DNA of 64,000 bases from Sinorhizobium arboris LMG 14919 (GTDB taxonomy: Bacteria > Pseudomonadota > Alphaproteobacteria > Rhizobiales > Rhizobiaceae), in NCBI RefSeq assembly GCF_000427465.1, contig NZ_ATYB01000014.1, forward strand, positions 1,387,570 through 1,451,569. The letters are read 5' to 3'. How positions within the stretch are numbered: the stretch's first letter is position 1; every line of letters starts with the position of its first letter. The notes beneath the pieces are model-generated. The model worked only from the letters and a program-made list of their open reading frames with translations, was not told the origin of the DNA and ran no database searches. This document shows, piece by piece, positions 1 through 7,669 of this stretch. Made by a program: the position numbers and the translations under genes.

Positions 1-852
1 GAAAACCACGCGGCAACGTGGCGTCGCACGGAGATTTTCGTGCATGACGAGCCATGTCTCGAGTTTTAGTTCAAAGACATCCGCCAGCACGCGCTTGAGA
101 TCCGGGTCGCGGGCGGCAAGCGCGTTTTGGCAAATGCCGATGCCGAAACCGGCGCGGATCGCCGCGAGTTGGGCAAGGTTGCTATCGGCTTTGAAAGCGA
201 AGCGCCCGGTGGGCAAGTCCGGTGTCCTTCCTATGATAGAGCGGATCGCCGGCGTTTCCCGGTCATAGCCTATCACGCTGTGTCGGGAGAGGTCCTCGAG
301 GGTCTGCGGCATCCCACGGCGCTCCAGATAGGAGCGATGCGCATGGAAGCCGAGCGGAACCGCGCCGATATGGCGTGCAACCAGTGCCTCCTGTGCTGGC
401 GCGACCATGCGCACAGCGATGTCCGCCTCCTGGCGAAGCAAGTCTTCGACGACATCCGATGCAGAAAGTTCGATGGAAAGTTCCGGGTACTCCCCATGCA
501 ATTCTGCAAGGATCGGGGGCAGGACTTCAATTCCGATGACCTCACTGGCGCTGATACGAACCGTTCCGCCCATCGCACCGTGTTGTCCGGAGGCGGTGCG
601 CAGCAGGGCTGCAGCTGTCGCCGCCATTGTCTCGGCATAGGGCCGCAACTCCAGCGCGGCGTCGGTCGGCATCAGTCCGTGCGGCGATCGCGTGAAGAGC
701 GGAAAGCCCACCGACGTCTCCAAGGCGTCTATGTGCCGGCCGACCGTCGGCTGGGTCAGGCCGAGTTCGCGCGCCGCGGCCGACAGCGAGCCCTCGCGCA
801 GCACCATTAGAAAGGTGCGGTAGAAATCCCAGCTCGGTTCAATGAGGTTCAT
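1..852 (-). CDS. LysR-family transcriptional regulator (partial, 3' end outside window)
   Basis: The minus-strand frame is open from an ATG at 852 to the left edge, so about 284 residues are visible and the C-terminus is missing. The N-terminus is a LysR winged helix-turn-helix: a run of residues around 18-40 reads SAAARELGLTQPTVGRHI, followed by the usual dimer helix. The remainder matches a LysR substrate-binding domain (VRISASEVIG, then a VLPPILAELH stretch). It is divergent from the epimerase-like gene starting near 943, with about 90 bp between them, the classic arrangement in which a LysR protein controls its neighbour. The ligand cannot be told from the sequence. Confidence 0.88.
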   Translation of the reverse strand, partial: MNLIEPSWDFYRTFLMVLREGSLSAAARELGLTQPTVGRHIDALETSVGFPLFTRSPHGLMPTDAALELRPYAETMAATAAALLRTASGQHGAMGGTVRISASEVIGIEVLPPILAELHGEYPELSIELSASDVVEDLLRQEADIAVRMVAPAQEALVARHIGAVPLGFHAHRSYLERRGMPQTLEDLSRHSVIGYDRETPAIRSIIGRTPDLPTGRFAFKADSNLAQLAAIRAGFGIGICQNALAARDPDLKRVLADVFELKLETWLVMHENLRATPRCRVVF

Positions 853-942
853 GCATTTAAGTATAGCGGCAAGACCTATTTAGACAATTCCGTTTAGCTC
901 TATTCCAGGCGATGCTCCGTTCGTCAAGCGATGGAGAGAATG

Positions 943-1983
943 ATGAGCGCGACGAAAAATCATAGAGCAACGGTCCTGGTGCTGGGTGCGACAGGCGGAA
1001 TCGGTGGCGCCGTGGCGCAAAGCCTGAATGCGCGTGGGTGGAGAGTCCGGGCACTGAACCGCAACACCGCGAAGGTATCCGCAAAAGTGCCGGCCTTCGA
1101 GTGGATTCAAGGCGATGCGATGAACGCGGCGGATGTTCGTGCCGCGGCAGAAGGAGTGGAGTTCATCGTTCATGCGGTCAACCCGCCCGGTTACCGTGAT
1201 TGGGAACGTCTGGTGCTGCCGATGCTCGACAACACCATAGCGGCAGCCCGGCAGGTCGCCGCCCGCATCGTCCTGCCGGGAACGATATATAACTTCGGTC
1301 CTGACGCTTTTCCAATTCTTCGCGAGGATTCACCGCAGCGGCCCCTGACGAAAAAGGGGGCGATCCGCAAGGAAATGGAGGCCCGGCTGAAAGCGGCCTC
1401 TGAGGAAGGCACCGGCGTCATCATACTCAGGGCAGGGGATTTCTTCGGGCCGAATGCTGCCAATAACTGGTTCTCTCAAGGGCTGGTGAAGCCCGGAAAG
1501 CCGCTGACGACGGTCACTTATCCCGGCGCGAAAGGGGTCGGGCACCAATGGGCCTATTTGCCGGACATGGCGGAGACGATGATACGCCTGATGGAGCGCG
1601 CGGAGGCCCTCCCGCTCTTCGCCGTCTACCATATGCGCGGATTCTTCGACGGTGATGGTACCAGGATGATCGCCGCGATCAGACGTGCAGCGGGCGGGCC
1701 GCACCTCAGGGTTCGGACCTTTCCGTGGTGGCTGGTCACGCTGGCGTCTCCCTTCGTCCCGTTCTTTCGGGAACTCAGGGAGATGCGCTATCTCTGGCGC
1801 AAACCGCTCGAAATGCGCAACGATCGCCTGATCGCGCTGCTCGGGGAGGAGCCGCAAACACCGATCGACGACGCCGTTGCAGCGACGCTTGCGTCCCTAG
1901 ATTGCCTTCACAGTGAAACGGTCGACCATTTCCCCGCCGAGCATCGTGGCGAGGCGCTGGGGAGCGGCTCCGTCAGTTCTTGA
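943..1983 (+). CDS. NAD(P)-dependent epimerase/NmrA-like Rossmann protein
   Basis: A 346-residue protein with an N-terminal Rossmann nucleotide-binding motif (VLVLGATGGIGGAVAQSL), typical of the atypical/extended short-chain dehydrogenase superfamily that includes sugar epimerases and NmrA-like proteins. A second region (GTIYNFGP) resembles the part of extended SDRs that holds the catalytic Tyr, but the classical YxxxK is not obvious, so substrate and even catalysis are uncertain. I chose the ATG at 943 because GGAGAG lies six bases upstream; an in-frame ATG at 931 overlaps that ribosome site. It is divergent from the LysR regulator and is its likely target. The 3' end overlaps the convergent transglycosylase gene by 11 bp. 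Confidence 0.8.
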   Translation: MSATKNHRATVLVLGATGGIGGAVAQSLNARGWRVRALNRNTAKVSAKVPAFEWIQGDAMNAADVRAAAEGVEFIVHAVNPPGYRDWERLVLPMLDNTIAAARQVAARIVLPGTIYNFGPDAFPILREDSPQRPLTKKGAIRKEMEARLKAASEEGTGVIILRAGDFFGPNAANNWFSQGLVKPGKPLTTVTYPGAKGVGHQWAYLPDMAETMIRLMERAEALPLFAVYHMRGFFDGDGTRMIAAIRRAAGGPHLRVRTFPWWLVTLASPFVPFFRELREMRYLWRKPLEMRNDRLIALLGEEPQTPIDDAVAATLASLDCLHSETVDHFPAEHRGEALGSGSVSS

Positions 1984-2959
1984 AAACGACACAGGCGCCG
2001 CCGCTCTTTCGTATGGCGGCGCAAAGCTGATCGGCTTCGGCGCGCGTCTCCCGGCCGATGCGGGCGGCGTAACGGCGCCTGGTCCCGAAGCTGGCATTGC
2101 GCTCCCGCACGAGAACCGCCTTTTCGCTGTTGATCGGAGAAGGCAGTCTTTTCACGGCATTCAGGAACAGCCGCTGGGCCACGGATTTCTGGTAATGGGC
2201 CGAAAGCTGAACGCCCCAGGGTGCCCAGGCCGCTTCATCGGCGATAACCACTTCGCGCAGGCGCCGGGTATTGGCGAGCGCGACGCAGCCGTCCAGGAAA
2301 CTCTTGTCCTTGTCGAGTTCGATATTGAGCGACTTCGGTGGGTTGTCGCGCCAGTCTTCCACGGAATGAGCGGTGATCGCCAGCACGTAATCTCGCGTTT
2401 CATAGGGTAACCGGTCTTTTTCCAGGAAGCGCTCCAGCCCGGCTTCGCCGGCATTATAGGCCGCCGCCGCAAATCCCAGATTGCCGTAACGCGCCTTCAG
2501 TTCGCTCAGATACTCGGCCGATTTGCCGAGCGCCGCCACCGCGTCGAAACTGTTCGACAGACCGCGAAGCTTTGCGGTCGTCGGCATGAACTGGGCAATG
2601 CCCTCTGCGCCTTTGGGGCTGATTGCGTCGGGTTGGAAAAGGCTTTCGCGCCAGATCAGGCGGGCGAAAAAGTCGGCCGGCAGGTCGTTCGCCTTGGCGT
2701 AGTGTTCGATGATGCCGCAGACATCACGGGCAAAATTGTCGGGGGTGATGCAGAGACGAAGGAAAGGATTCTCTGTTGACACTCCCGAATAGAGGCATTT
2801 CCGCGGCGGAACCGGCGCGTCGGCGCGAGCCTCCGCGGCCCCGGAATGAATGGATACGAAACATGCGACAGCGGCCAGTGCGGCCGCGACAAGGCGCGCC
2901 GGACGTTGCTTTCGGGTGCTCCAGATGCGACCTGTGCTCGCCTTTTTCTGCTCGGTCAT
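1973..2959 (-). CDS. Lytic murein transglycosylase (SLT domain)
   Basis: Periplasmic peptidoglycan-cleaving enzyme of the soluble lytic transglycosylase fold. After an N-terminal hydrophobic export signal (ARLVAAALAAVACFVSI) the SLT domain shows the catalytic Glu in LIWRESLFQPDAISPKGAEG, then GIAQFMP and AAYNAGEAGLERFL, the three hallmark motifs. The protein is 328 residues from the ATG at 2959, which is preceded by GAGGG at good spacing; an upstream in-frame ATG at 2986 has no ribosome site. The C-terminal third has no recognised domain by eye. It is convergent with the epimerase-like gene. Confidence 0.88.
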   Translation of the reverse strand: MTEQKKASTGRIWSTRKQRPARLVAAALAAVACFVSIHSGAAEARADAPVPPRKCLYSGVSTENPFLRLCITPDNFARDVCGIIEHYAKANDLPADFFARLIWRESLFQPDAISPKGAEGIAQFMPTTAKLRGLSNSFDAVAALGKSAEYLSELKARYGNLGFAAAAYNAGEAGLERFLEKDRLPYETRDYVLAITAHSVEDWRDNPPKSLNIELDKDKSFLDGCVALANTRRLREVVIADEAAWAPWGVQLSAHYQKSVAQRLFLNAVKRLPSPINSEKAVLVRERNASFGTRRRYAARIGRETRAEADQLCAAIRKSGGACVVFKN

Positions 2960-3032
2960 GCGGCCCTCAGCGACGAACGAGTGCATATAGATAACATCTT
3001 CGACGCGGGCGAGAAATCGGCGATGCGCGGTA

Positions 3033-3542
3033 TCAGTCTGGAGAACCGGTGCGCAGGATCAGTTGCATGAAGGTGAGGTCGAGCCAGCGGCCGAATTTCG
3101 TGCCGACCTCCTTCATATGACCGGTCTGCTGAAACCCCAGCTGTTCATGGAGACGGATCGACGGCAGGTTCTCTGACTCTATTCCCGCGATCATCACGTG
3201 CTTGCCAAGCCCCTCGGCCCGGTTGACGAGCTCGAGCATCAGCGCCCGGCCTATTCCCGCTCCGCGTTGGTCCTCCCTCACATAGACCGAGTGCTCGACC
3301 GTGTGGCGGTAGCCATCGAAAGCGCGCCACTCGCCAAAGGAGGCATAGCCGACGACCTCGCCGGCATCGGAAAGGGCGGCAAGCACCGGGAAGCCGGCAG
3401 CGTTGCGTGCCTTAAGCCAGGTTGCCCGATTGGCAACGTCGACAAGGGTCTCGTTCCAGATCGCCGTCGTATTCGCTACAGCGTGATTGTAGATGGCGCA
3501 TATCGCCGGAAGATCGGATTCAACCGCGTCCCTGATTTTCAT
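3033..3542 (-). CDS. GNAT N-acetyltransferase, phosphinothricin/methionine sulfoximine acetyltransferase type
   Basis: A 169-residue acetyl-CoA-dependent N-acetyltransferase. The order of motifs fits the PAT/YncA subgroup: an N-terminal IRDAVESDLPAICAIYNHAV, then VVGYASFGEWR, then the acetyl-CoA pyrophosphate loop REDQRGAGIGRALM, and a C-terminal GFQQTGHMKEVGTKFGRWLD, which is characteristic of enzymes acting on phosphinothricin, methionine sulfoximine or methionine sulfone. A strong AAGGGGGG ribosome site precedes the ATG. The physiological substrate is inferred from the subgroup, not shown. Confidence 0.88.
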   Translation of the reverse strand: MKIRDAVESDLPAICAIYNHAVANTTAIWNETLVDVANRATWLKARNAAGFPVLAALSDAGEVVGYASFGEWRAFDGYRHTVEHSVYVREDQRGAGIGRALMLELVNRAEGLGKHVMIAGIESENLPSIRLHEQLGFQQTGHMKEVGTKFGRWLDLTFMQLILRTGSPD

Positions 3543-3659
3543 ATCGGCCCCCCTTCAACTCAACAGCCCTGATGCCGCCGGAAGCTTTCCGCTTTTCTCC
3601 GCCCCCTTTGTTTCCGCGACTCCGGACGGAAGGCCGTTGCTCACCTTTCTGGAATTGCT

Positions 3660-4454
3660 CTAGCCGTTCAGCTCTGCGGCGGCAATCTCGGCCACTGCAA
3701 ATGTGCTTTCCGGGCTTTCGCCGTCGCCGAGAAACCAGGCCGCGGACAGGCCGGCATAGGCAATGATCCACTGTAGGAGCCTCTTCGGCTCCAGCCGCGA
3801 CTTATGAGCGACGATCGCAAGCTGCCTCGTTAGACGCCCTGGAGCGGTTACGGCGGGAAGGTCCGGATTGCAGAAGATATTGGCGTAGTCGAAGCCGCGC
3901 TCGCCATGAAGGCCCTTGGGATCTATGGCCAGCCAGCCCCGGTTATCGAAGTCGAGGATGTTGCCGTGGTGAATGTCTCCATGCAGGATGACCGGGACAT
4001 CGGGCGTGGATAGGAGATGTCGGGCAGCGTCTGCACAGGTCCTGAGGATGCCGCCGTGGACGCGGGCTGCAGGGTCCAACGCCCGGAACCAGTGCTCGAG
4101 TGGTGCGAGACCCGCTGGCGGGGAGGGCCTTGGTCCGTGCAGCATGGCAACGGCGCGGCAGATGATCCGGGTAGCGTCGTCGTCGCTGCCGGTCATCGCC
4201 ATGTGAAAAAGCGATCGCCGGCTCTCCGACCGTTCGAGAAGGATAGCGTTATCGGCCGCGGCGTAAACCTGGGCTGCGCCCTGGCCGTCCCACCATTGCA
4301 TCAACTGCCCGCCGGATCTTTCCTCCGGCTCGTCGGCCACCTTGAGCATTGCCGGCAGGCCGCGCCAGCGAACGGGCAGCAGCCGGCTCGTCCGCGTGAG
4401 GATCGGTTCGCCCGCAGGATCGAGGGCCCACTCATTAATGAAGGACGTGAACAT
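3660..4454 (-). CDS. Aminoglycoside/hydroxyurea phosphotransferase, APH(6)-like
   Basis: A 264-residue member of the APH_6_hur kinase family, which includes streptomycin 6-phosphotransferases. Visible features are SRLLPVRWRGLPAMLKVA near the N-terminus (ATP-binding Lys), the catalytic loop VILHGDIHHGNILD and the metal-binding Asp in WLAIDPKGLHGERGFDYAN. I placed the start at the ATG at 4454 because family members begin MF..(Y/F)...W; the longer frame starts with TTG at 4484, inside a hairpin. Chromosomal copies are common in rhizobia and may or may not give resistance. Confidence 0.85.
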   Translation of the reverse strand: MFTSFINEWALDPAGEPILTRTSRLLPVRWRGLPAMLKVADEPEERSGGQLMQWWDGQGAAQVYAAADNAILLERSESRRSLFHMAMTGSDDDATRIICRAVAMLHGPRPSPPAGLAPLEHWFRALDPAARVHGGILRTCADAARHLLSTPDVPVILHGDIHHGNILDFDNRGWLAIDPKGLHGERGFDYANIFCNPDLPAVTAPGRLTRQLAIVAHKSRLEPKRLLQWIIAYAGLSAAWFLGDGESPESTFAVAEIAAAELNG

Positions 4455-4482
4455 CGGGACAGAATAATCGATTCGCCGCGCC

Positions 4483-4514
4483 AAGAGCCCCCGCGCATGG
4501 AGCGGGGGGCTCTT
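4483..4514 (-). terminator. Hairpin terminator after the Old Yellow Enzyme gene
   Basis: AAGAGCCCCC (4483-4492) pairs perfectly with GGGGGCTCTT (4505-4514) over ten bases with a 12-base loop. It lies 16 bases downstream of the oxidoreductase stop codon. The T-run is short on either strand, so intrinsic termination is likely but not certain. Confidence 0.6.
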
Positions 4515-4529
4515 TGCTGTGTATCGATT

Positions 4530-5651
4530 TCAGGCGACGTTATCGAGCGACGGATAATCCGTATAGCCCTTGGCGCCGCCGCCATAGAAGGTGGCCTGAT
4601 CCGGCGCATTCAGGGGCACGTCGTCTCTCAACCTGCGCACAAGATCCGGATTGGCGATGAAGGGTTTGCCGAAAGCAACCAGATCGGCTTCGCCGCTTTC
4701 GACGGCCTTCAGCGCCAGATCGCGATCGTATCCGTTGTTCGTCATCCAGGCCGCCTTGCCGCCGGCGGCTGCGTAAGCGGCACGAAGACCAGCGTAGTCG
4801 AAGGGCCGGTCACCCTGCTGGTGGTCGCGCGCGCCGCCCGTGGCGCCTTCGATGACATGCACGTAAGCGAGCGCGTAGCGGGCCAGGCCCTCGACCACAT
4901 AGGTGAAGAGCGGCTGCGGGTCCGGATCGAACGCATCGTTGGCAGGTGTAACGGGAGAGATGCGGATACCGACCCGGCCGGCGCCGACCTCGCTGGTAAC
5001 GGCGTCGACGACCTCGAAGAGAAAGCGGGCGCGGTTCTCGATCGAGCCGCCGTAGGCGTCCGTGCGTTCATTGGAGCCGGAACGCAGGAACTGATCGATC
5101 AGATAGCCATTGGCAGCATGGATCTCGACGCCGTCGAAGCCGGCTTCGACCGCCGCGCGCGCGGCTTTGCGATAATCCTCGACAATGCCGGCGATCTCCG
5201 CCAGCTCGAGCGCCCGCGGTTCGGAGGTTTCCGCAAAGCTCCCGGTTCCATCGGGATTGATGAGATAGGTTTTCGATTTGGCGCGGATAGCCGACGGGGC
5301 GACCGGCTTGCCGCCCTGCGGCTGGAGCGACTCATGCGATATCCGCCCTACATGCCACATCTGCACGACGATCTTGCCGCCGGCTTTGTGAACCGCATCC
5401 GTGACCTTGCGCCAACCGACGAGGGCCTCGGGTTTGTAGAGGCCCGGCACGTCGGCATAGCCTTGGCCTTGGTGGCTTATCGCCGTCGCCTCGGTGATCA
5501 GCAGGCCGGCGGATGCGCGCTGCTCGTAATAGGCGACGTTGAGATCGTTGGGCACAGCCCGGGGGGAACGGTTCCGCGTCAGAGGTGCCATCACCACTCG
5601 GTTGCTGAGACTGATGTCGCCGATCGCGATCGGGTCGAAAAGAGATGCCAT
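4530..5651 (-). CDS. Old Yellow Enzyme family alkene reductase
   Basis: A 373-residue FMN-dependent flavoenzyme that reduces activated C=C bonds, nitrate esters or quinones with NAD(P)H. Family signatures in order: the FMN-binding N-terminus SLFDPIAIGDISLSNRVVMAPLTRNR, QMWHVGRISH, the active-site segment GFDGVEIHAANGYLIDQFL, NERTDAYGGSIENRARF, and the C-terminal FGKPFIANPDLVRRL. It closely resembles NemA/XenA-type reductases. It lies 50 bp downstream of the ArsR regulator on the same strand, so the two form a probable operon in which the regulator senses an electrophile that the enzyme detoxifies. Confidence 0.93.
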   Translation of the reverse strand: MASLFDPIAIGDISLSNRVVMAPLTRNRSPRAVPNDLNVAYYEQRASAGLLITEATAISHQGQGYADVPGLYKPEALVGWRKVTDAVHKAGGKIVVQMWHVGRISHESLQPQGGKPVAPSAIRAKSKTYLINPDGTGSFAETSEPRALELAEIAGIVEDYRKAARAAVEAGFDGVEIHAANGYLIDQFLRSGSNERTDAYGGSIENRARFLFEVVDAVTSEVGAGRVGIRISPVTPANDAFDPDPQPLFTYVVEGLARYALAYVHVIEGATGGARDHQQGDRPFDYAGLRAAYAAAGGKAAWMTNNGYDRDLALKAVESGEADLVAFGKPFIANPDLVRRLRDDVPLNAPDQATFYGGGAKGYTDYPSLDNVA

Positions 5652-5701
5652 GGATTATCCTTTCCGTTGCGGGTTGAGACTCGGGGGGAGGTGGGGAGTA
5701 A

Positions 5702-5992
5702 TCAGAGGTCGCCGATAGTTTTCAGAAACGCTGCGATGGTTTCCTCGTTGCGGCGATAGAAAACCCATTGGCCGACGCGACGGGTAGTCACCAGACCGGC
5801 GCGCTGCAGCACGGCAAGATGAGACGAAACCGTCGACTGCGAGAGGCCGCATCTCTCGAACTGTCCGGCACAGACGCCCATGTCGAGCGGATGCTCCTGG
5901 CCGGAGAAATGAGCCTCCGGCTCCTTCAGCCAGGTCAGGATCTCCATGCGCGTCGGATGCGCCAGTGCTTTCAGAATTTCGTCTCTATCCAT
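5702..5992 (-). CDS. ArsR-family winged-helix regulator
   Basis: A 96-residue single-domain ArsR repressor: MDRDEILKALAHPTRMEILTWL, then the recognition helix region GLSQSTVSSHLAVLQRAGLVTTRR and the wing VGQWVFYRRNE. Two cysteines (MGVCAGQFERCG) just before the recognition helix could be a thiol sensor, but the standard ELCVCD metal motif is absent, so redox or electrophile sensing is more likely than metal sensing. It precedes the Old Yellow Enzyme gene, and a perfect palindrome lies about 25 bp upstream of its start. On the far side are the AbcR sRNA genes. Confidence 0.9.
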   Translation of the reverse strand: MDRDEILKALAHPTRMEILTWLKEPEAHFSGQEHPLDMGVCAGQFERCGLSQSTVSSHLAVLQRAGLVTTRRVGQWVFYRRNEETIAAFLKTIGDL

Positions 5993-6015
5993 CGAATTTC
6001 GGCGTATTTTGTTTC

Positions 6016-6033
6016 ATCGATATATATATCGAT
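6016..6033. promoter_or_regulatory. Candidate ArsR-regulator operator (18-bp palindrome)
   Basis: ATCGATATATATATCGAT is a perfect 18-bp palindrome 24 bases upstream of the arsR-like start codon, with a further half-like TTCGATATAG next to it. Its AT-rich character and position fit an autoregulatory operator of the ArsR protein. That the protein binds here is inference. Confidence 0.6.
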
Positions 6034-6124
6034 AAAATTCGATATAGCGAGTCACAACGCCGTGAACGCGCGGGGCCGAGAACGCGCGAGCCGCGAATGC
6101 TGTGGGCAATGGATGCGAGATTGC

Positions 6125-6240
6125 AAAAAAAAGAGGGCCACAAGAAACTTGGGCCCTTTCAGTTGTGAAGGTTTGAAACCTCCAGAGGGGAACAGCTGGC
6201 GCAGCGGCTGGGGAGGAGAAAGCCGCCATATGCACCAGCT
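6125..6240 (-). ncRNA. abcR: AbcR-type (alpha-r15) trans-acting sRNA, distal copy
   Basis: A 116-nt transcription unit on the minus strand. A sigma-70 promoter is visible: TTGAAA (6270-6275), 17 bp, CATATC (6247-6252), with a start near 6240. The body has a pyrimidine anti-Shine-Dalgarno stretch TTCTCCTCCCCAG (6208-6220) and the conserved TTCCCCTCTGGAGG (6179-6192). It ends in a terminator stem AGGGCC..CAAG/CTTG..GGCCCT followed by eight Us (6125-6132). This matches the AbcR/alpha-r15 family, Hfq-dependent repressors of ABC-transporter mRNAs, found as tandem copies between an ArsR and a LysR gene in Sinorhizobium. I cannot say which copy is AbcR1 and which AbcR2. Confidence 0.85.
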
Positions 6241-6246
6241 GAAAAT

Positions 6247-6275
6247 GATATGGGGACGTCCGCGTCCGCTTTCAA
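6247..6275 (-). promoter_or_regulatory. Promoter of the distal AbcR-type sRNA
   Basis: Minus-strand -35 TTGAAA at 6270-6275 and -10 CATATC at 6247-6252 with an exact 17-bp spacer. It is placed to start the sRNA seven bases downstream. Confidence 0.65.
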
Positions 6276-6325
6276 TAGCCGTTCCCAAGATTTTCGCAAC
6301 TGAGGGCTGTAGGGTTCCCTCAGGC

Positions 6326-6445
6326 AAAAAAAGAGGGCCGCAAGAAAACTTGGGCCCTTGTAGTTGTGAAGGTAATTAAAACCTCCAGAGGGGAACAGCT
6401 GCTGCGGTGGCACTGGGAGGAGAAGCCACCAAAGATGCATCAGCT
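6326..6445 (-). ncRNA. abcR: AbcR-type (alpha-r15) trans-acting sRNA, proximal copy
   Basis: The second, 120-nt copy of the same sRNA family, nearer the LysR gene. The promoter is TTGCCG (6475-6480), 17 bp, CATACC (6452-6457). It carries the anti-Shine-Dalgarno stretch TTCTCCTCCCAGTG (6411-6424), the identical 14-nt TTCCCCTCTGGAGG (6382-6395), and a terminator stem AGGGCC-G-CAAG/CTTG-GGCCCT with a seven-U tail (6326-6332). The two copies share target-binding loops and terminators but differ in 5' region and promoter, which fits differential expression. In related bacteria the neighbouring LysR regulator (VtlR/LsrB) activates one copy. Confidence 0.87.
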
Positions 6446-6451
6446 GTGTGT

Positions 6452-6480
6452 GGTATGCTGTTTTTTTGAGCTGCCGGCAA
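6452..6480 (-). promoter_or_regulatory. Promoter of the proximal AbcR-type sRNA
   Basis: Minus-strand -35 TTGCCG (6475-6480), 17-bp spacer containing an A7 run, and -10 CATACC (6452-6457). The weak -35 fits dependence on an activator such as the adjacent LysR protein, which is an inference. Confidence 0.6.
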
Positions 6481-6652
6481 TCATTTAATATGCATGACAG
6501 CCATGCCGTTTGCGCATCCCTGCCCATTTTTGCGGCGCACAACAGTAGTGCGCCGCGAGCGGCCTGGGTCGTTTCGCAAAAAGAGAGTTTAATAACAGCA
6601 GGTTACCGAGAATTCCGGCAATTGCCCGATTCTCGGGCAATTGATCACTCGG

Positions 6653-7561
6653 TCAGAAGTTCCAGTTTCTCGCTTTGGCGACGATGTAATCGCGGAAGAC
6701 TTTCAGCTTCGCCGCATTCTTCAGTTCGTCCGGATAGCAGAAATAAGTATCGAAGGACGGTATGTCCGCGCTGATCGGGAGTTGGATGAGACCCGGGTCC
6801 CGGCCGACGATGTAGTCCGGAAGCATGGCGATGCCAATGCCGAGCAGGCAGGCCCGCTTGATCGAGGTCTGGCTGTTGATTTGCAGATGAGATATGCGCG
6901 GATTGTCGGAATCGCGTCCGGCAATCTCCAGCCAGTTCACATCGAGCAGGTAGTTGGGTGCCGGCTCGCCGAAGGTAATGATCCGGTGATTGTCGAGATC
7001 GTCAAGCGATTGCGGCTCGCCGTATTTGTTGATGTAGGACGGCGCGGCATAAACATGCATGTGCACGGTGAAGAGCTTGCGCTGTATCAGATCCGACTGT
7101 TGCGGTTGCCGCAGCCTTATGGCGCAGTCCGCATGACGCATGTTCACGTCCAGCTCCTCGTTGTCGAGAATGAGCTGCACCTGGATCTCCGGATACAGCG
7201 ACATGAACTCCTGGATCTTGTCGGTCAGCCAGCCCTGACCGAGGCCGACCGTGGTCGTAATCCGCAATTTGCCGCTTGGCTTGTCCGTCGTCTCGCTCAG
7301 CTGCGCCTTGACGCTTTCGAGCTTCATCAGCACGTCGTGCGCCGTGCGATAGAGCATTTCGCCCTGTTCGGTCAGGATCAGGCCGCGCGCGTGCCGATGG
7401 AAGAGCTTGATGCCCACATCCTGTTCGAGCGAACTGACCTGGCGGCTGATCGCCGATTGCGAAAGATGAAGTTTGTCTGCCGCGTGCGTGAATGAGCCAG
7501 CCTCGGCCGCCGCATGGAAAATGCGCAGTTTGTCCCAATCCAGCGACATAGAGTCCCCCAT
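6653..7561 (-). CDS. lsrB: LysR-family regulator, LsrB/VtlR type
   Basis: A complete 302-residue LysR regulator. The winged helix (LRIFHAAAEAGSFTHAADKLHLSQSAISRQVSSLEQ, near residues 10-45) is followed by a co-inducer domain beginning GKLRITTTVGLGQGWLTDKI. Between trxB and the tandem AbcR RNAs this is the position of lsrB in S. meliloti, a regulator needed for symbiosis and oxidative-stress tolerance, and of its Brucella/Agrobacterium orthologue vtlR, which activates an abcR gene. The symbol rests on sequence type plus context recalled from memory. The ATG at 7549 (MSLDWDKL) is an alternative start. Confidence 0.85.
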   Translation of the reverse strand: MGDSMSLDWDKLRIFHAAAEAGSFTHAADKLHLSQSAISRQVSSLEQDVGIKLFHRHARGLILTEQGEMLYRTAHDVLMKLESVKAQLSETTDKPSGKLRITTTVGLGQGWLTDKIQEFMSLYPEIQVQLILDNEELDVNMRHADCAIRLRQPQQSDLIQRKLFTVHMHVYAAPSYINKYGEPQSLDDLDNHRIITFGEPAPNYLLDVNWLEIAGRDSDNPRISHLQINSQTSIKRACLLGIGIAMLPDYIVGRDPGLIQLPISADIPSFDTYFCYPDELKNAAKLKVFRDYIVAKARNWNF

Positions 7562-7669
7562 AAAGGCTCAGCCGGAGAAGCCTGTCACTTTTCTCCGGAG
7601 ACGACCGATGCATCTGTTCCCACACAGAGCCAGCGCCCCCGATCCCGGCGTGGCCCTGATTCGCAGCTT

